DNA from: Pseudomonas mendocina
Lineage (GTDB): Bacteria; Pseudomonadota; Gammaproteobacteria; Pseudomonadales; Pseudomonadaceae
Assembly: GCF_003008615.1 (NCBI RefSeq)
Contig: NZ_CP027657.1
Location: forward strand, 3,534,001 to 3,598,000
Length of the DNA stretch: 64,000 nt
Reading direction: 5' to 3'
Each line of letters starts with the position of its first letter. Position 1 is the first letter of the stretch. Shown here one piece after another: positions 9,089-21,306 of this stretch. The position numbers and the translations under genes were made by a program. A model generated the notes under the pieces. It was given only the letters and a program-made list of their open reading frames with translations, did not search any database and was not told the origin of the DNA.

Positions 9089-9793
9089 TCACGCAAGAGC
9101 TGTGCCGAGGCCCTTGGCGCCATCTGCGAAAACCTGGCGGTAACCCAGCAGCAGTTGTTGCCAGTCGGCATTCGCCCAGGGACTGTGGCGTCGCAGTTGG
9201 GGTAGATCGTGTTGGGCGGCTTGGCCGCGCGTCAGGCGGCGGCGGCTTTTTTCCAGATCCAGCAGGGCTACCTGCGGTGTATCACCGTCGATGCGTACGA
9301 AGATATGTTTTGCGTACAGGCAGCCATGTTGCCAGCGACCCAGGTGCATGCGTGCCAGGGTTGCACCGACAAGTTGCAGCAGTTGGGTGTGTAAGGCCTC
9401 GCCACAGACCTCGCGGCCGCCTTGGGCGTACCAGCTTTCGATATCCACGAAGCCTTCCAGCTCGGCAGTTACCAGCAGGCCACGCCATCCTTGCTGTGGG
9501 TCATGTTCGACTCCGCAGTAGACCAGCTTGGGAACGGGCACACCGAGCGCATCCAGTGCCAACAGCGCACTGCGCTCGCGCAGGACGGTCGGGCGCCCTT
9601 GTGGATGCAACAGGCTGCGGTAGATATGGCCGATCTGTCTTTTGGCATAGAGCACGCCGGTCTCATCCAGCAGGCGCTGTACACCGCTCTCGCCGCCGCG
9701 GCGTACGTTGGGTTCTTCGACCCACTCACCTTGCTGCTGCCACCAGTGCTGGAATGCTTGCTGAGGTATTTCGCTCGTGCTGCAAAGGGCCAT
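9089..9793 (-). CDS. inaA: Lipopolysaccharide kinase InaA-family protein
   Basis: Small protein-kinase-like protein of 234 aa of the InaA/Kdo-kinase family. Visible features are an N-terminal YAKRQIGHIYRSL segment (lysine region), the catalytic-loop-like HLGRWQHGCLYAKHIFV with the conserved His and Lys, and the metal-binding LLDLEKSRRR. InaA-type proteins are linked to LPS core modification and weak-acid responses; the exact substrate is unknown. It is a single gene on the minus strand, about 155 bases from the groEL terminator. Confidence 0.8.
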   Translation of the reverse strand: MALCSTSEIPQQAFQHWWQQQGEWVEEPNVRRGGESGVQRLLDETGVLYAKRQIGHIYRSLLHPQGRPTVLRERSALLALDALGVPVPKLVYCGVEHDPQQGWRGLLVTAELEGFVDIESWYAQGGREVCGEALHTQLLQLVGATLARMHLGRWQHGCLYAKHIFVRIDGDTPQVALLDLEKSRRRLTRGQAAQHDLPQLRRHSPWANADWQQLLLGYRQVFADGAKGLGTALA

Positions 9794-9948
9794 GTTCTTG
9801 TTCTTCTATTTGATGGTTTGTGCAGCACTCGTTTCGTGAACGAAGGCTACGGCGTTCATGGTTGCCAAGAAACATAAGCAAACAACGTTCCCGAGTCCAC
9901 CGGAAATGACCCTGGATTTTCCGAGCGGTAGCACTTTTTCACAGGCAT

Positions 9949-9975
9949 AAAAAACCCCGCGACTAGCGCGGGGTT
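9949..9975 (-). terminator. groESL terminator
   Basis: Perfect 9-base stem (AACCCCGCG / CGCGGGGTT) with loop ACTAG. On the minus strand it is followed by a T run. It lies 27 bases past the groEL stop. Confidence 0.88.
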
Positions 9976-10001
9976 CTTGGTACTGCGTGGGGCCGGTCGG
10001 C

Positions 10002-11660
<1,659 letters not shown>

Positions 11661-11696
11661 TCAATTCTTTGACGATTAACGGGAAATCGTGGGTGA

Positions 11697-11990
11697 TCAG
11701 GCTTCGACGACGGCGAGGATTTCGTTCTCGCCCATTACCAGCAGGTCTTCGCCGTCAACCTTGACGGTGTTGCTGCCGGAGTAGGGGCCGAATACCACTT
11801 TGTCACCGACCTTCACCGCCAGCGGACGGACTTCGCCATTGTCCAGAACCTTACCGGTACCGACGGCAACGACTTCACCTTGGTTCGGCTTCTCGGCGGC
11901 CGAACCCGGCAGCACGATGCCACCAGCGGTTTTGGTCTCTTCTTCGCTGCGACGGATCACGACGCGGTCATGCAGAGGACGAAGCTTCAT
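11697..11990 (-). CDS. groES: 10 kDa co-chaperonin GroES
   Basis: Lid protein of the GroEL chamber, 97 aa, the usual length. The N-terminal [13 protein letters not shown] and the mobile loop region [16 protein letters not shown] are clear. The ATG follows TTAGGAGAG at good spacing. First gene of groES-groEL; a sigma-32-type promoter and a structured leader lie upstream. Confidence 0.99.
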   Translation of the reverse strand: MKLRPLHDRVVIRRSEEETKTAGGIVLPGSAAEKPNQGEVVAVGTGKVLDNGEVRPLAVKVGDKVVFGPYSGSNTVKVDGEDLLVMGENEILAVVEA

Positions 11991-12133
11991 TGTCGATCTC
12001 TCCTAACAATTTAATGGCCAACTTGCCGACTCTGTGTGGTCGGCGGGTTTGTAAAATCCGGCGGGGCCGGACGCGGCACGCTGGGCGCACCGCGGAAGTT
12101 GGACTGCCTCAGAGGGCAGGCACCTTGCGGTGA
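11991..12133 (-). ncRNA. Structured groES 5' leader (candidate Pseudomon-groES element)
   Basis: The leader predicted from the promoter at 12141-12166 is about 140 nt. On the minus strand it holds two clean hairpins: CTGCC-CTCTGA-GGCAG and, near the ribosome-binding site, GCCGAC-CACACAGA-GTCGGC. A conserved RNA motif upstream of Pseudomonas groES is known (Pseudomon-groES). I assign it by position and hairpins only; a covariance-model scan would decide. Confidence 0.5.
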
Positions 12134-12140
12134 CTGCTAC

Positions 12141-12166
12141 ATGTGGGCGGGTGAGGGCATTTCAAG
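12141..12166 (-). promoter_or_regulatory. Sigma-32 (RpoH) promoter of groESL
   Basis: On the minus strand the -35 CTTGAAA (12160-12166) matches the heat-shock consensus exactly. A 13-base spacer leads to CCACAT (12141-12146), 5 of 6 to CCCCAT. Position about 150 bases before groES supports it. Confidence 0.8.
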
Positions 12167-12245
12167 GGTACTGACGTAAATTTTTTACATGCGCCAGGCA
12201 TGGCGAGGGAATGGGCGCCAGGAAGTGGGGCGCCCTGGGGGCGGG

Positions 12246-12695
12246 TCAATCGCGGCGTTCGTATTCGCCTTCAAGTACATTTGGACGCGTCTGTCCGGAG
12301 CGGGCAGCGGCATCATCGAAAAAGGCCCGCTGGCGCAGGGCCTGCTCCTCGGCGCGGCGGCGAATCTTGCCGACCAGCAGGCGACGCGTGAAGGGAATCA
12401 GGCAGAGTACGCCGAGCATGTCGCTGATGAAGCCTGGCAGGATCAGCAGACCACCACCCACTGCGATCAGCAGGCCTTCGAGCATCTCTTGTTCAGGCAA
12501 TTCACCACGCGCCAGGCGCTCGCGTGCTCGCCAGGCAGTTGCGACCCCGGCAACGCGCAGAAGGATGCTGCCGAGCACTGCGGTACCGATCACCAGCAGC
12601 AAGGTGGGGAATACACCGATGGCGCTGCCGACCTTGATCAGCACGGCCAGTTCGATGATCGGGAACAGCAGGAAGAGAAACAGAAACGCACGCAT
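12246..12695 (-). CDS. fxsA: FxsA family membrane protein
   Basis: Cytoplasmic-membrane protein of 149 aa. The N-terminus MRAFLFLFLLFPIIELAVLI and the two later hydrophobic segments (LLLVIGTAVLGSILL; LLIAVGGGLLILPGFISD) are typical of FxsA. FxsA was named for suppressing F exclusion of phage T7 in E. coli; its normal role is unclear. It lies upstream of groES on the same strand, the usual Pseudomonas arrangement. Confidence 0.9.
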   Translation of the reverse strand: MRAFLFLFLLFPIIELAVLIKVGSAIGVFPTLLLVIGTAVLGSILLRVAGVATAWRARERLARGELPEQEMLEGLLIAVGGGLLILPGFISDMLGVLCLIPFTRRLLVGKIRRRAEEQALRQRAFFDDAAARSGQTRPNVLEGEYERRD

Positions 12696-12761
12696 GATTC
12701 AGTGGATCCTTGGCGGAAGCGAGCTTCCAGTAGGGTGTAAATATGGGGCTTTGACCTGAAT

Positions 12762-13496
12762 TCAAGCTGAAGCCGGCGCGGATTGCGGCCACTGGTCGGC
12801 GCGAGCCAATGCCACCAGCGCTTCGCGCGCCTGTCCTGGGGTGTTGCAAGGTGTTGGGAAGGCCAGCCAGTAAAGGCTTTGGCCAATGCGCAAATGGAAA
12901 CCTTCACTGTCGACACCGGCCATCTGTGCGGGTTCATGTGTGGGAAGGCTGGCCAGCTCGACGTAGTGGGCGATGGCCTTGGCGTGGTCTTCGTTCATGT
13001 GCTCGACCATGCTCGCTTCGCTGCCGTTCGTCGCGAAGGGGTTGGTCAGAGCTACATCGTCGAGCCAGTGGATGGCCCCAAACCCGCCGATGAAACGCCA
13101 GCGCACTGGTTGCAATCGCCAGAAATCGAAGTCATGCGCTCGGTGGTAGTCGCGTGATTGGGGGAAAAAACGGTAATAACGCTGGGCGGCCGCTTCGATC
13201 TCGTTTTCGTCATGCAGCTGTTCTGCTTCGGCGAGTAAGGTGAGGCGGCCGACCGCCTGCACGTCCTCCGCGCCACGTTCGCCGACCAGTAGCGAGCATT
13301 TGGCGTCCTGCTTGAGGTTATGGGTGTGTTGGGCGATGCGGCTGATGAGGATCAGTGGCCTGCCTTCGGCGTCCAGGCAATAGGGCACCACCGATCCGAA
13401 AGGAAAGCCAGGCATGGCCTTGGAGTGGGTACTGAGCACGCCACGGTATTCCTTGAGCAGCAATTCTCGTGCATGCTTGCCGGCTTTCACGCTCAC
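12762..13496 (-). CDS. HugZ-like heme/flavin-fold protein (pyridoxamine oxidase-like + DUF2470)
   Basis: Protein of 244 aa with an N-terminal split-barrel pyridoxamine-phosphate-oxidase-like domain (about 1-150, with GFPFGSVVPYCLDAEGRPLI) and a C-terminal DUF2470 domain (EHMNEDHAKAIAHYV). This two-domain layout is that of HugZ/HutZ heme-degrading or heme-binding proteins. Heme binding is inferred, and no heme-uptake genes are nearby. The start is the GTG giving (M)SVKAGKHARELL, with AGGAG nine bases upstream. The open frame continues upstream into a repeat element and is not believable there. Confidence 0.82.
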   Translation of the reverse strand: MSVKAGKHARELLLKEYRGVLSTHSKAMPGFPFGSVVPYCLDAEGRPLILISRIAQHTHNLKQDAKCSLLVGERGAEDVQAVGRLTLLAEAEQLHDENEIEAAAQRYYRFFPQSRDYHRAHDFDFWRLQPVRWRFIGGFGAIHWLDDVALTNPFATNGSEASMVEHMNEDHAKAIAHYVELASLPTHEPAQMAGVDSEGFHLRIGQSLYWLAFPTPCNTPGQAREALVALARADQWPQSAPASA

Positions 13497-13525
13497 CTTA
13501 AATGACTCCTCGCAAAGAATTCGTA

Positions 13526-13667
13526 AGAACCTGTTCACGATCAACTGCGCGTCGGCGCTGCTGCGTTAAAAACAGGCTCGGAATGCTCATTTACAACTCG
13601 TAAACTGCGCTTCCTCGCCTGTTTTTGCCTTGCATCGCTCTAGCTCGCAAGATCGTGAACAGATTCT
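13526..13667. repeat. MITE-like palindromic element, 142 bp
   Basis: Bounded by 17-base terminal inverted repeats: 13526-13542 reads AGAACCTGTTCACGATC and 13651-13667 is its complement with one mismatch. The interior has further self-complementary pieces (AAAACAGGC... / GCCTGTTTTT). No coding potential. It lies between the divergent HugZ-like and SDR genes. Confidence 0.7.
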
Positions 13668-13748
13668 AATAAACGGACAGACGCCCTAGCATAGCGGTTA
13701 GCGGGCATCAGCGGGGCCGGTAAAAGCTGCACCTTGAGGGGAATAGCG

Positions 13749-14507
13749 ATGCAACTGAAAGACAAAGTCATCATCATCACTGGTGGTTGCCAGGGGCTGG
13801 GGCGTGCCATGGGCGAGTACCTGGCGAGCAAGGGTGCCAAGCTGGCGCTGGTGGATCTTAATCAGGAAAAGCTGGATGACGCTGTAGCTGCCTGCAAGGC
13901 TGCCGGTGGTGATGCTCGTGCCTACCTGTGCAATGTGGCGAATGAAGAGCAGGTGACCCATATGGTCGCCCAGGTCGCCGAGGACTTTGGCGCCATCAAT
14001 GGCCTGGTCAACAACGCCGGTATTCTGCGCGATGGCCTGACCATCAAGGTCAAGGATGGCGAGATGACCAAGATGAGCCTGGCGCAGTGGCAGGCGGTGA
14101 TCGACGTCAACCTGACCGGCGTGTTCCTCTGCACCCGTGAAGTGGCGGCGAAGATGATCGAGCTGAAGAACGAAGGCGCGATCGTCAATATCTCCTCCAT
14201 CTCCCGTGCCGGCAACATGGGCCAGGCCAACTACTCCGCAGCCAAGGCGGGTGTCGCTGCCGACACTGTGGTCTGGGCCAAGGAGCTGGCGCGCTATGGC
14301 ATTCGTGTGGCGGGCGTGGCGCCGGGTTTCATCGAAACCGACATGGTCGCCAGCATGAAGCCGGAAGCCCTGGAGAAGATGACCTCGGGTATTCCGCTCA
14401 AGCGTCTGGGCAAACCAGCCGAGATCGCTCACTCGGTGGCCTACATCCTGGAAAACGACTATTACACTGGTCGTGTCCTGGAGCTCGACGGCGGTCTGCG
14501 TCTGTAA
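13749..14507 (+). CDS. Short-chain dehydrogenase/reductase, FabG-like
   Basis: Classical SDR of 252 aa. The cofactor motif TGGCQGLG is at residues 11-18, NNAG at 88-91, the catalytic serine near 149, and Tyr162 and Lys166 in NYSAAK. It resembles beta-ketoacyl-ACP reductases, and the C-terminus ([12 protein letters not shown]) also fits. The substrate cannot be told from sequence and no acp or fab gene is adjacent, so fabG is not used. The ATG follows GAGGGGAA. A strong terminator follows. Confidence 0.88.
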   Translation: MQLKDKVIIITGGCQGLGRAMGEYLASKGAKLALVDLNQEKLDDAVAACKAAGGDARAYLCNVANEEQVTHMVAQVAEDFGAINGLVNNAGILRDGLTIKVKDGEMTKMSLAQWQAVIDVNLTGVFLCTREVAAKMIELKNEGAIVNISSISRAGNMGQANYSAAKAGVAADTVVWAKELARYGIRVAGVAPGFIETDMVASMKPEALEKMTSGIPLKRLGKPAEIAHSVAYILENDYYTGRVLELDGGLRL

Positions 14508-14523
14508 TCCGCCAGGCCTGAAC

Positions 14524-14557
14524 GAAAAACGCCCCGACTGGTTCGGGGCGTTTTCGT
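14524..14557. terminator. Bidirectional terminator between SDR gene and ispB
   Basis: Ten-base stem (AACGCCCCGA / TCGGGGCGTT), loop of five, flanked by A-rich and T-rich runs, so it can work on both strands. Confidence 0.85.
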
Positions 14558-14567
14558 TTCTGCGGGT

Positions 14568-14635
14568 GGTGCGCGTGGCGCACCCTACGGTCAGGACTCT
14601 GGTTTGAAGCGTGCGGCTTTCTGTAGGGTGCGCTG
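14568..14635. repeat. Inverted pair of GTAGGGTGCGC repeats
   Basis: The left unit reads GCGCACCCTAC (14578-14588) and the right unit its exact complement (14623-14633). Same family as 3268-3290 and 22913-23001. Confidence 0.7.
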
Positions 14636-14642
14636 TTTCTTA

Positions 14643-15611
14643 TTAATGCGTACGAGCGACCGCGAAGCGGCTCAACTCGACCAGCGCATCGCGATACTCG
14701 CCAGCCGGCAGTACTTCCAGGCAGGCGATGGCGCGTTCTGCATAGTCGCGGGCCAGTTGCGCGGTGTAGTCCAGCGCACCGGCCGTTTCGACGGCTGCAC
14801 GGATGCTTTCCAGATCCTCGATGCCGCCTTTCTGAATCGCCTGGCGCACCAGTGCGGCCTGCTCGGCGGTGCCTTCACGCATGGTGTAGATCAGCGGCAG
14901 CGTGGGTTTGCCTTCGGCCAGGTCATCACCGACGTTCTTGCCCAGGCTGGCTGCGTCGCCCTTGTAGTCGAGCAGGTCGTCGACCAGTTGGAAGGCCACG
15001 CCAAGGTGGTCGCCAAAGGTACGCAGGGCTTCACGCTGCGCTTCGCTGGCGTTGGCCAGGGCGGCGGCGCTGTGGGTGGAAGCTTCGAACAGCATCGCGG
15101 TCTTGGCGCGGATGACTTCCATATAGGTGTCCTCCGTGGTGCTGGCGTCGCGCACCTTGGACAGCTGCAGCACCTCGCCTTCGGCGATCACGCGGGTGGC
15201 ATGGGAGAGGATCTTCATCACTGGCATGGAGCCGAGTTCGACCATCATTTCGAACGAGCGTGAATAAAGGAAGTCGCCCACCAGTACGCTCGGTGCGTTG
15301 CCCCACTGGGCATTGGCGGTGCTGCGGCCACGGCGCATGTCGGACATGTCGACCACATCGTCGTGCAGCAGGGTGGCGGTGTGCAGGAACTCGATGGTCG
15401 CGGCCAGCAGGCGCAGATCATCACCTTGGTAGCCGAGGGCCTTGCCGCTGAGTAGAACCAGCAGTGGGCGCAGGCGCTTGCCGCCGGCGGAGATGATATA
15501 GTCGCCGATCTTTTCCACCAGCGGCACGCGGGAGACCACCTGCTGGCGAATGATGCCATCGACGGCGGTGAAATCGTCCGCTACGACGCGGTAAAAAGCC
15601 TGGGGTTGCAT
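14643..15611 (-). CDS. ispB: Octaprenyl (long-chain polyprenyl) diphosphate synthase
   Basis: Builds the polyprenyl side chain for ubiquinone from FPP and IPP. Protein of 322 aa with both aspartate-rich motifs: D84-D88 (LLHDDVVDM) and D211-D215 (LVDDLLDY), plus GGKRLRP at 43-49. The start used is the ATG giving MQPQAFYR. A TTG six bases upstream has better spacing from GGAG and cannot be excluded. It is divergent from rplU, the usual layout in Pseudomonas. Confidence 0.94.
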   Translation of the reverse strand: MQPQAFYRVVADDFTAVDGIIRQQVVSRVPLVEKIGDYIISAGGKRLRPLLVLLSGKALGYQGDDLRLLAATIEFLHTATLLHDDVVDMSDMRRGRSTANAQWGNAPSVLVGDFLYSRSFEMMVELGSMPVMKILSHATRVIAEGEVLQLSKVRDASTTEDTYMEVIRAKTAMLFEASTHSAAALANASEAQREALRTFGDHLGVAFQLVDDLLDYKGDAASLGKNVGDDLAEGKPTLPLIYTMREGTAEQAALVRQAIQKGGIEDLESIRAAVETAGALDYTAQLARDYAERAIACLEVLPAGEYRDALVELSRFAVARTH

Positions 15612-15690
15612 CGACAAGAGGCGCTCCTTCTAAACTGCGCGGCATGCTAGGTGGCAGGGTAATTGCTGTCAAGGCAAGCACCCGCGGGCC

Positions 15691-15719
15691 TTGCGCCGGG
15701 TCAATGGCTTGCGTACAAT
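15691..15719 (+). promoter_or_regulatory. Sigma-70-type promoter of rplU-rpmA
   Basis: TTGCGC (15691-15696), spacer of 17, TACAAT (15714-15719; 5 of 6 to the -10 consensus). It leaves a leader of about 130 nt before rplU, which may carry an L21-type regulatory structure. Confidence 0.5.
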
Positions 15720-15858
15720 CGCGCACCCTGAACATTCCCCCTGGGTATTTCCCTGCCTTACGCAATTGCAAGGGTGTCACTTCCGGCCCCGAGCAGCCAT
15801 GCCAGCCAATAACGACTCTTCTAAAGCGCTGGGTGAGCAGGATCAACGGAGATTTACC

Positions 15859-16170
15859 ATGTACGCAGTAATTGTTACCGGTGGCAAACAATACAAGGTC
15901 GCCGAAGGCGAATTCCTGAAAATCGAGAAGCTCGAAATCGCTACCGGCGAAGCCGTTACCTTTGACCGCGTTCTGCTGGTCGCCAACGGTGACGACGTCA
16001 AGATCGGCGCTCCGGTCGTAGACGGTGCCAAGGTTGTCGCAGAAGTCGTTTCGCAAGGCCGTCACGACAAAGTGCGCATCATCAAGTTCCGTCGTCGTAA
16101 GCACCACATGAAGCGTCAGGGCCACCGTCAGTGGTTCACTGAGATCAAAATCACCGGCATCCAGGCCTGA
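15859..16170 (+). CDS. rplU: 50S ribosomal protein L21
   Basis: Ribosomal protein of 103 aa, standard length. It starts [14 protein letters not shown] and contains the basic stretch [19 protein letters not shown] characteristic of L21. First gene of rplU-rpmA; ATG preceded by an AACGGAGA site. Confidence 0.99.
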   Translation: MYAVIVTGGKQYKVAEGEFLKIEKLEIATGEAVTFDRVLLVANGDDVKIGAPVVDGAKVVAEVVSQGRHDKVRIIKFRRRKHHMKRQGHRQWFTEIKITGIQA

Positions 16171-16207
16171 CTTGTCGGCCCCGATCCCTTTATAGGAGTA
16201 TTGACTC

Positions 16208-16465
16208 ATGGCACACAAAAAAGCTGGCGGTTCTACCCGTAACGGCCGCGATTCCGAAAGTAAACGCCTTGGCGTGAAAATGTACGGTGGCCAGGTCATC
16301 AAGGCCGGCAACATCATCGTGCGTCAGCGCGGCACCCAGTTCCACCCCGGTTTCGGCGTGGGCATCGGCAAAGACCACACCCTGTTCGCTAAAGTCGAAG
16401 GCGTGGTCAAGTTCGAAGTGAAGGGCGCTTTCGGCCGTCGCTACGTGAGCGTCGTTCAGGCCTAA
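16208..16465 (+). CDS. rpmA: 50S ribosomal protein L27
   Basis: Ribosomal protein of 85 aa. The N-terminus [16 protein letters not shown] reaches the peptidyl-transferase centre in the mature ribosome and is unprocessed here, as usual in gammaproteobacteria. Preceded by AGGAG, 37 bases after rplU, followed by a terminator. Confidence 0.99.
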   Translation: MAHKKAGGSTRNGRDSESKRLGVKMYGGQVIKAGNIIVRQRGTQFHPGFGVGIGKDHTLFAKVEGVVKFEVKGAFGRRYVSVVQA

Positions 16466-16480
16466 TCGCCTGCGCGCTGG

Positions 16481-16513
16481 AAAAGCCCTGTCCGTAGGAC
16501 GGGGCTTTTTTAT
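16481..16513 (+). terminator. Terminator after rpmA
   Basis: Stem AAGCCCTGTCC / GGACGGGGCTT with one mismatch, loop of three, then a T run. It lies 15 bases past the rpmA stop. Confidence 0.85.
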
Positions 16514-16563
16514 TGGCTCGCCGTCCATGGCGGCAACCCTTCGGGCCGTCGCAAGCGACGTTA

Positions 16564-16587
16564 AAAACGCTCCAGGCGTTTTTTTTG
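16564..16587 (+). terminator. Second terminator-like hairpin upstream of obgE
   Basis: AAAACGC / GCGTTTT stem, five-base loop and an eight-T run. It follows a small hairpin (CGTCGC-AA-GCGACG). It lies within the 240-base rpmA-obgE gap and could be a back-up terminator or part of an obgE leader. Confidence 0.6.
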
Positions 16588-16679
16588 TTTCTGTATCCTT
16601 GGGTTCTTGCCCGATCACCCGTATCGCCACGCTGCTCGCGTGGGGTCATCCGGCAAGGGCCTTTACGTTGTTCCGTTGA

Positions 16680-17927
<1,248 letters not shown>

Positions 17928-17937
17928 GCAAATTTTC

Positions 17938-17963
17938 AACGCCGCTTAATTGCGGCGTTTTTG
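17938..17963 (+). terminator. Terminator after obgE
   Basis: Perfect 8-base stem AACGCCGC / GCGGCGTT, six-base loop, then T run, 11 bases past the obgE stop. Confidence 0.87.
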
Positions 17964-17984
17964 TAAGGGATGCTCTGAAATAGT

Positions 17985-18055
17985 CGTCATTCCCGCGTAA
18001 GCGGGAATCCAGAAACATCGCAGCACCTGGACTCCCGCCTTCGCGGGAGTGACGC
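17985..18055. repeat. Palindromic repeat (TTCCCGCG...CGCGGGAA type), two units
   Basis: The first unit has TTCCCGCGTAAGCGGGAA and the second CTCCCGCCTTCGCGGGAG, separated by about 28 bases, with GTCATTCCC on the left edge and GGGAGTGAC on the right. A widespread intergenic repeat type in bacteria. Only this copy in the window. Confidence 0.7.
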
Positions 18056-18108
18056 TGAGACTTTTTCAGGGTTTCCTAAGTGGGCGTTCTGGCTAAGGTT
18101 GGAAGATC

Positions 18109-19227
18109 ATGCGTGACAAGGTGACCGGCGCGCGGCGCTGGGTGGTGAAGATCGGCAGTGCGCTGTTGACCGCTGACGGGCGTGGCCTGGATCGGGCGGC
18201 CATGGCTGTATGGGTCAAGCAGATGGTGGCCCTGCGTGAGCAGGGAGTCGAGCTGGTGCTGGTGTCCTCTGGCGCCGTGGCGGCCGGTATGAGCCGCCTG
18301 GGCTGGACTAGCCGACCTAGCGCGATGCATGAACTGCAGGCTGCCGCCGCCATCGGTCAAATGGTGCTGGTGCAGGCCTGGGAATCCAGCTTTGCCGAGC
18401 ACAGCCGCCGTACGGCGCAGATTCTCCTGACTCACGACGATCTGTCCGATCGCAAGCGCTACCTGAACGCGCGCAGCACCCTGCGCACGCTGGTCGATCT
18501 CGATGTGGTGCCGGTGATCAACGAGAACGACACGGTCGTCACTGACGAGATTCGCTTCGGCGACAACGATACGCTGGCCGCGTTGGTGGCCAACCTGGTC
18601 GAAGCCGATCTGCTGGTTATCCTCACCGACCGCGACGGCATGTTTGACGCCGACCCGCGGCACAATCCCGATGCCAAGCTGATTCACGAAGCCCGTGCGG
18701 ATGATCCGGCGCTGGACGCCGTGGCTGGTGGTGTCGGTGGTGCGCTGGGGCGTGGTGGGATGCAGACCAAGCTGCGTGCATCGCGTCTGGCTGCGCGCTC
18801 TGGCGCGCATACGGTGATCGTCGGTGGCGCCATCGAGCAGGTGCTGGCGCGGCTCAAGGCTGGTGAGCGCCTGGGTACGCTGCTGGCGCCTGAGCGCGGC
18901 CTACTGGCGGCGCGCAAGCAGTGGCTGGCTGGTCACCTGCAGACGCGTGGCACTCTGGTGTTGGACGCCGGTGCGGTGAAAGCCCTCAGCCAGGATCGCA
19001 AGAGCCTGCTGCCGGTCGGCGTCAAGGCCGTGCAGGGCAGCTTCCGTCGTGGTGAGATGGTGGTCTGCGTATCGCCTGACGGTCGTGAGATTGCGCGGGG
19101 GTTGGTCAACTACAGTGCTCTGGAGGCGCAGAAGATCATCGGTCAGTCTTCCGATGCCATCGAGAAGCTGCTGGGTTACGTGGATGAGCCGGAGTTGGTG
19201 CACCGGGACAACTTGATCCTGGTCTGA
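18109..19227 (+). CDS. proB: Glutamate 5-kinase
   Basis: First step of proline synthesis, phosphorylating glutamate. Protein of 372 aa with an N-terminal amino-acid-kinase domain ([11 protein letters not shown] near 8-18; [20 protein letters not shown]) and a C-terminal PUA domain from about 280 ([18 protein letters not shown]). Length and two-domain build are normal for ProB. It sits after obgE, as in other Pseudomonas, separated by a terminator and a repeat. Confidence 0.97.
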   Translation: MRDKVTGARRWVVKIGSALLTADGRGLDRAAMAVWVKQMVALREQGVELVLVSSGAVAAGMSRLGWTSRPSAMHELQAAAAIGQMVLVQAWESSFAEHSRRTAQILLTHDDLSDRKRYLNARSTLRTLVDLDVVPVINENDTVVTDEIRFGDNDTLAALVANLVEADLLVILTDRDGMFDADPRHNPDAKLIHEARADDPALDAVAGGVGGALGRGGMQTKLRASRLAARSGAHTVIVGGAIEQVLARLKAGERLGTLLAPERGLLAARKQWLAGHLQTRGTLVLDAGAVKALSQDRKSLLPVGVKAVQGSFRRGEMVVCVSPDGREIARGLVNYSALEAQKIIGQSSDAIEKLLGYVDEPELVHRDNLILV

Positions 19228-19252
19228 GTCGTTTTGAGCGAAGGAGGGTGCC

Positions 19253-19711
19253 ATGCGTCTGTTCAAGGGATCTGTACTGGGTTTGTTGCTGTTGCCGAAC
19301 CTGGCGCTGGCCGAGACCATCGGCGAAGTGTCCACGGTATTCAAGTGGGTCGGGCCGAACGACAAGATCGTCGTCGAGGCCTTTGATGATCCCAAGGTGG
19401 ATGGCGTGACCTGCTACCTGTCGCGCGCCAAGACTGGTGGTGTGAAGGGTGGCCTGGGCCTGGCCGAGGATCGCGCCGAGGCCTCGATCGCCTGCCGTCA
19501 GGTCGGCCCGATCGAGTTCAAGGGCAAGCTCAAGGATGGTGAGGAAGTCTTCAAGGAGCGCACCTCACTGGTGTTCAAGACCATGCAGGTGGTGCGTTTC
19601 TTCGATCAGAAGCGCAACACCCTGGTGTACCTGGTCTACAGTGACCGGGTGATTGAGGGCAGCCCGCAGAATGCGGTAACCGCCATACCGATCCTGCCCT
19701 GGGCTCGCTAG
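19253..19711 (+). CDS. creA: CreA family periplasmic protein
   Basis: Protein of 152 aa with a signal peptide (about 1-20, ending LALAE) and the CreA pattern: [20 protein letters not shown], a second Cys in SIACRQVG, and [21 protein letters not shown]. Function of CreA is unknown. It follows proB by 25 bases with AAGGAGG before the ATG, so the two are probably cotranscribed. Confidence 0.9.
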   Translation: MRLFKGSVLGLLLLPNLALAETIGEVSTVFKWVGPNDKIVVEAFDDPKVDGVTCYLSRAKTGGVKGGLGLAEDRAEASIACRQVGPIEFKGKLKDGEEVFKERTSLVFKTMQVVRFFDQKRNTLVYLVYSDRVIEGSPQNAVTAIPILPWAR

Positions 19712-19766
19712 TGCTTGGGGTGTGCGATGCACACCACGTTGTGTTTCATCACCAGGCGTCGCCCAC

Positions 19767-19794
19767 AAAAAACCGCCCCGAGGGGCGGTTTTTT
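19767..19794. terminator. Bidirectional terminator between creA and mqo
   Basis: AACCGCCCC / GGGGCGGTT with flanking A6 and T6 runs. It serves both convergent genes. Confidence 0.9.
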
Positions 19795-19806
19795 CATGCT
19801 GCCTGA

Positions 19807-21306
19807 TCAGGCGCCGGGCGTATCCAGCTGCAGTCGCTGGTTGGACTGCGCCTGTACTTCGCGGTAGCGCTCGGCGTCCTTGGACAGGACGTCGGCCATG
19901 GCCGGGAAGATTTCGTCCAGCTTGCTGCGCCACTCTTCGCTCTTGGCCTGCTCCGGGAAGCAGCGGCGAACCAGGTCGAGCATGATCGACACGGTTACCG
20001 AGGCGCCAGGCGAGGCGCCGAGCAGGGCGGCGATGGTGCCATCCTGTGCAGCGACCAGTTCGGTGCCGAATTGCAGGATGCCGCCGTTCTTCGCGTCCTT
20101 CTTGATGATCTGCACGCGTTGGCCAGCCACTTCCAGGCGCCAGTCTTCGGCTTTGGCTTCCGGGTAGAAGCCACGCAGGGTTTCCAGGCGCTGCGCTTCG
20201 GACTGCATCACTTCCTTGATCAGGTAGCGGGTCAGATCCATGTTGTCGCGCGCTACCGCCAGCATCGGGCCGAGGTTGTTGGGGCGTACCGACAGTGGCA
20301 GGTCGAGGAACGAGCCGTGCTTGAGGAACTTGGTGGTGAAGCCGGCGTAGGGGCCGAACAGCAGGGATTTCTTGCCATCCACGACGCGGGTGTCGAGGTG
20401 CGGTACCGACATGGGCGGCGAGCCCACGGCGGCCTGGCTGTAGACCTTGGCCTGGTGTTTGGCGACCACTTCCGGGTTGTCGCAACGCAGCCACTGGCCG
20501 CTGACCGGGAAGCCACCGAAGCCTTTGCCCTCGGGAATACCGGACAGTTGCAGCAGTGGCAGTGCGCCGCCGCCAGCGCCGAGGAAGACGAACTTGCTCT
20601 TGAGTTGGCGAGTAGCGCCGGAGCGGGTGTCCTTGATGCTCACCAGCCAGCCCTGACCGTCACGCTTGAGGTCGGTGACTTTCTGGTTGCAGGTCACCTT
20701 GGCGTTCGGCTGGGTAACGAGGTAATCGAGCATCTGCTGGGTGACGGCGCCGAAGTTGACGTCGGTGCCGGCTTGTACGCGGGTCATGGCCAGCGGCTCG
20801 CTGGTGTCGCGACCAGGGATCAGCAGTGGCGCCCATTCAGCGATGGTGGCGCGATCTTCGGTGTACTCCATGCTTTCGAAAGCGTGGTGCTGGCGTAGGG
20901 CCTCGAAGCGCTTCTTCAGGAACGCGGCACCGCTGTTGCCGCGCACGAAGCTCATGTGCGGAACAGGGTTGATGAACGATTTCGGCGAGTTGATCGCGCC
21001 TTTCTCGATCAGGTAGGCCCAGAACTGCTTGGACTCCTCGAACTGGGCGTTGATGCTCACCGACTTCTTGATATCGATACTGCCGTCGGCGCCTTCCGGG
21101 GTGTAGTTCAGCTCGCACAGGGCGGCGTGGCCGGTGCCGGCGTTATTCCAGGGGTTGGAGCTTTCAACTGCGCCGGACTCGCGCAGTTCCACCACTTCCA
21201 GCGTAATGCCGGGGTTGAGTTCCTTGAGCAGTACGCCCAGGGTCGCGCTCATGATGCCGGCGCCAACCAGCACCACGTCTACGCTTTGGGAATCGTTATG
21301 CGCCAT
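19807..21306 (-). CDS. mqo: Malate:quinone oxidoreductase
   Basis: FAD-dependent peripheral membrane enzyme oxidising malate to oxaloacetate and passing electrons to the quinone pool. Length 499 aa fits. The FAD motif [14 protein letters not shown] is at about 10-23, followed by [20 protein letters not shown], a signature of Mqo. Monocistronic, convergent with creA. The upstream region (21307-21763) holds no recognisable gene. Confidence 0.97.
   Translation of the reverse strand: MAHNDSQSVDVVLVGAGIMSATLGVLLKELNPGITLEVVELRESGAVESSNPWNNAGTGHAALCELNYTPEGADGSIDIKKSVSINAQFEESKQFWAYLIEKGAINSPKSFINPVPHMSFVRGNSGAAFLKKRFEALRQHHAFESMEYTEDRATIAEWAPLLIPGRDTSEPLAMTRVQAGTDVNFGAVTQQMLDYLVTQPNAKVTCNQKVTDLKRDGQGWLVSIKDTRSGATRQLKSKFVFLGAGGGALPLLQLSGIPEGKGFGGFPVSGQWLRCDNPEVVAKHQAKVYSQAAVGSPPMSVPHLDTRVVDGKKSLLFGPYAGFTTKFLKHGSFLDLPLSVRPNNLGPMLAVARDNMDLTRYLIKEVMQSEAQRLETLRGFYPEAKAEDWRLEVAGQRVQIIKKDAKNGGILQFGTELVAAQDGTIAALLGASPGASVTVSIMLDLVRRCFPEQAKSEEWRSKLDEIFPAMADVLSKDAERYREVQAQSNQRLQLDTPGA

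Noticed and set aside
9034..9813. 259-codon plus-strand frame opposite the InaA-type gene
   Set aside because: The InaA-type kinase frame has family motifs; the opposite frame does not.
17985..18055. Repeats considered as a CRISPR array
   Set aside because: Only two palindromic units, not direct repeats with unique spacers; fits a known intergenic repeat type. No CRISPR array was found elsewhere.
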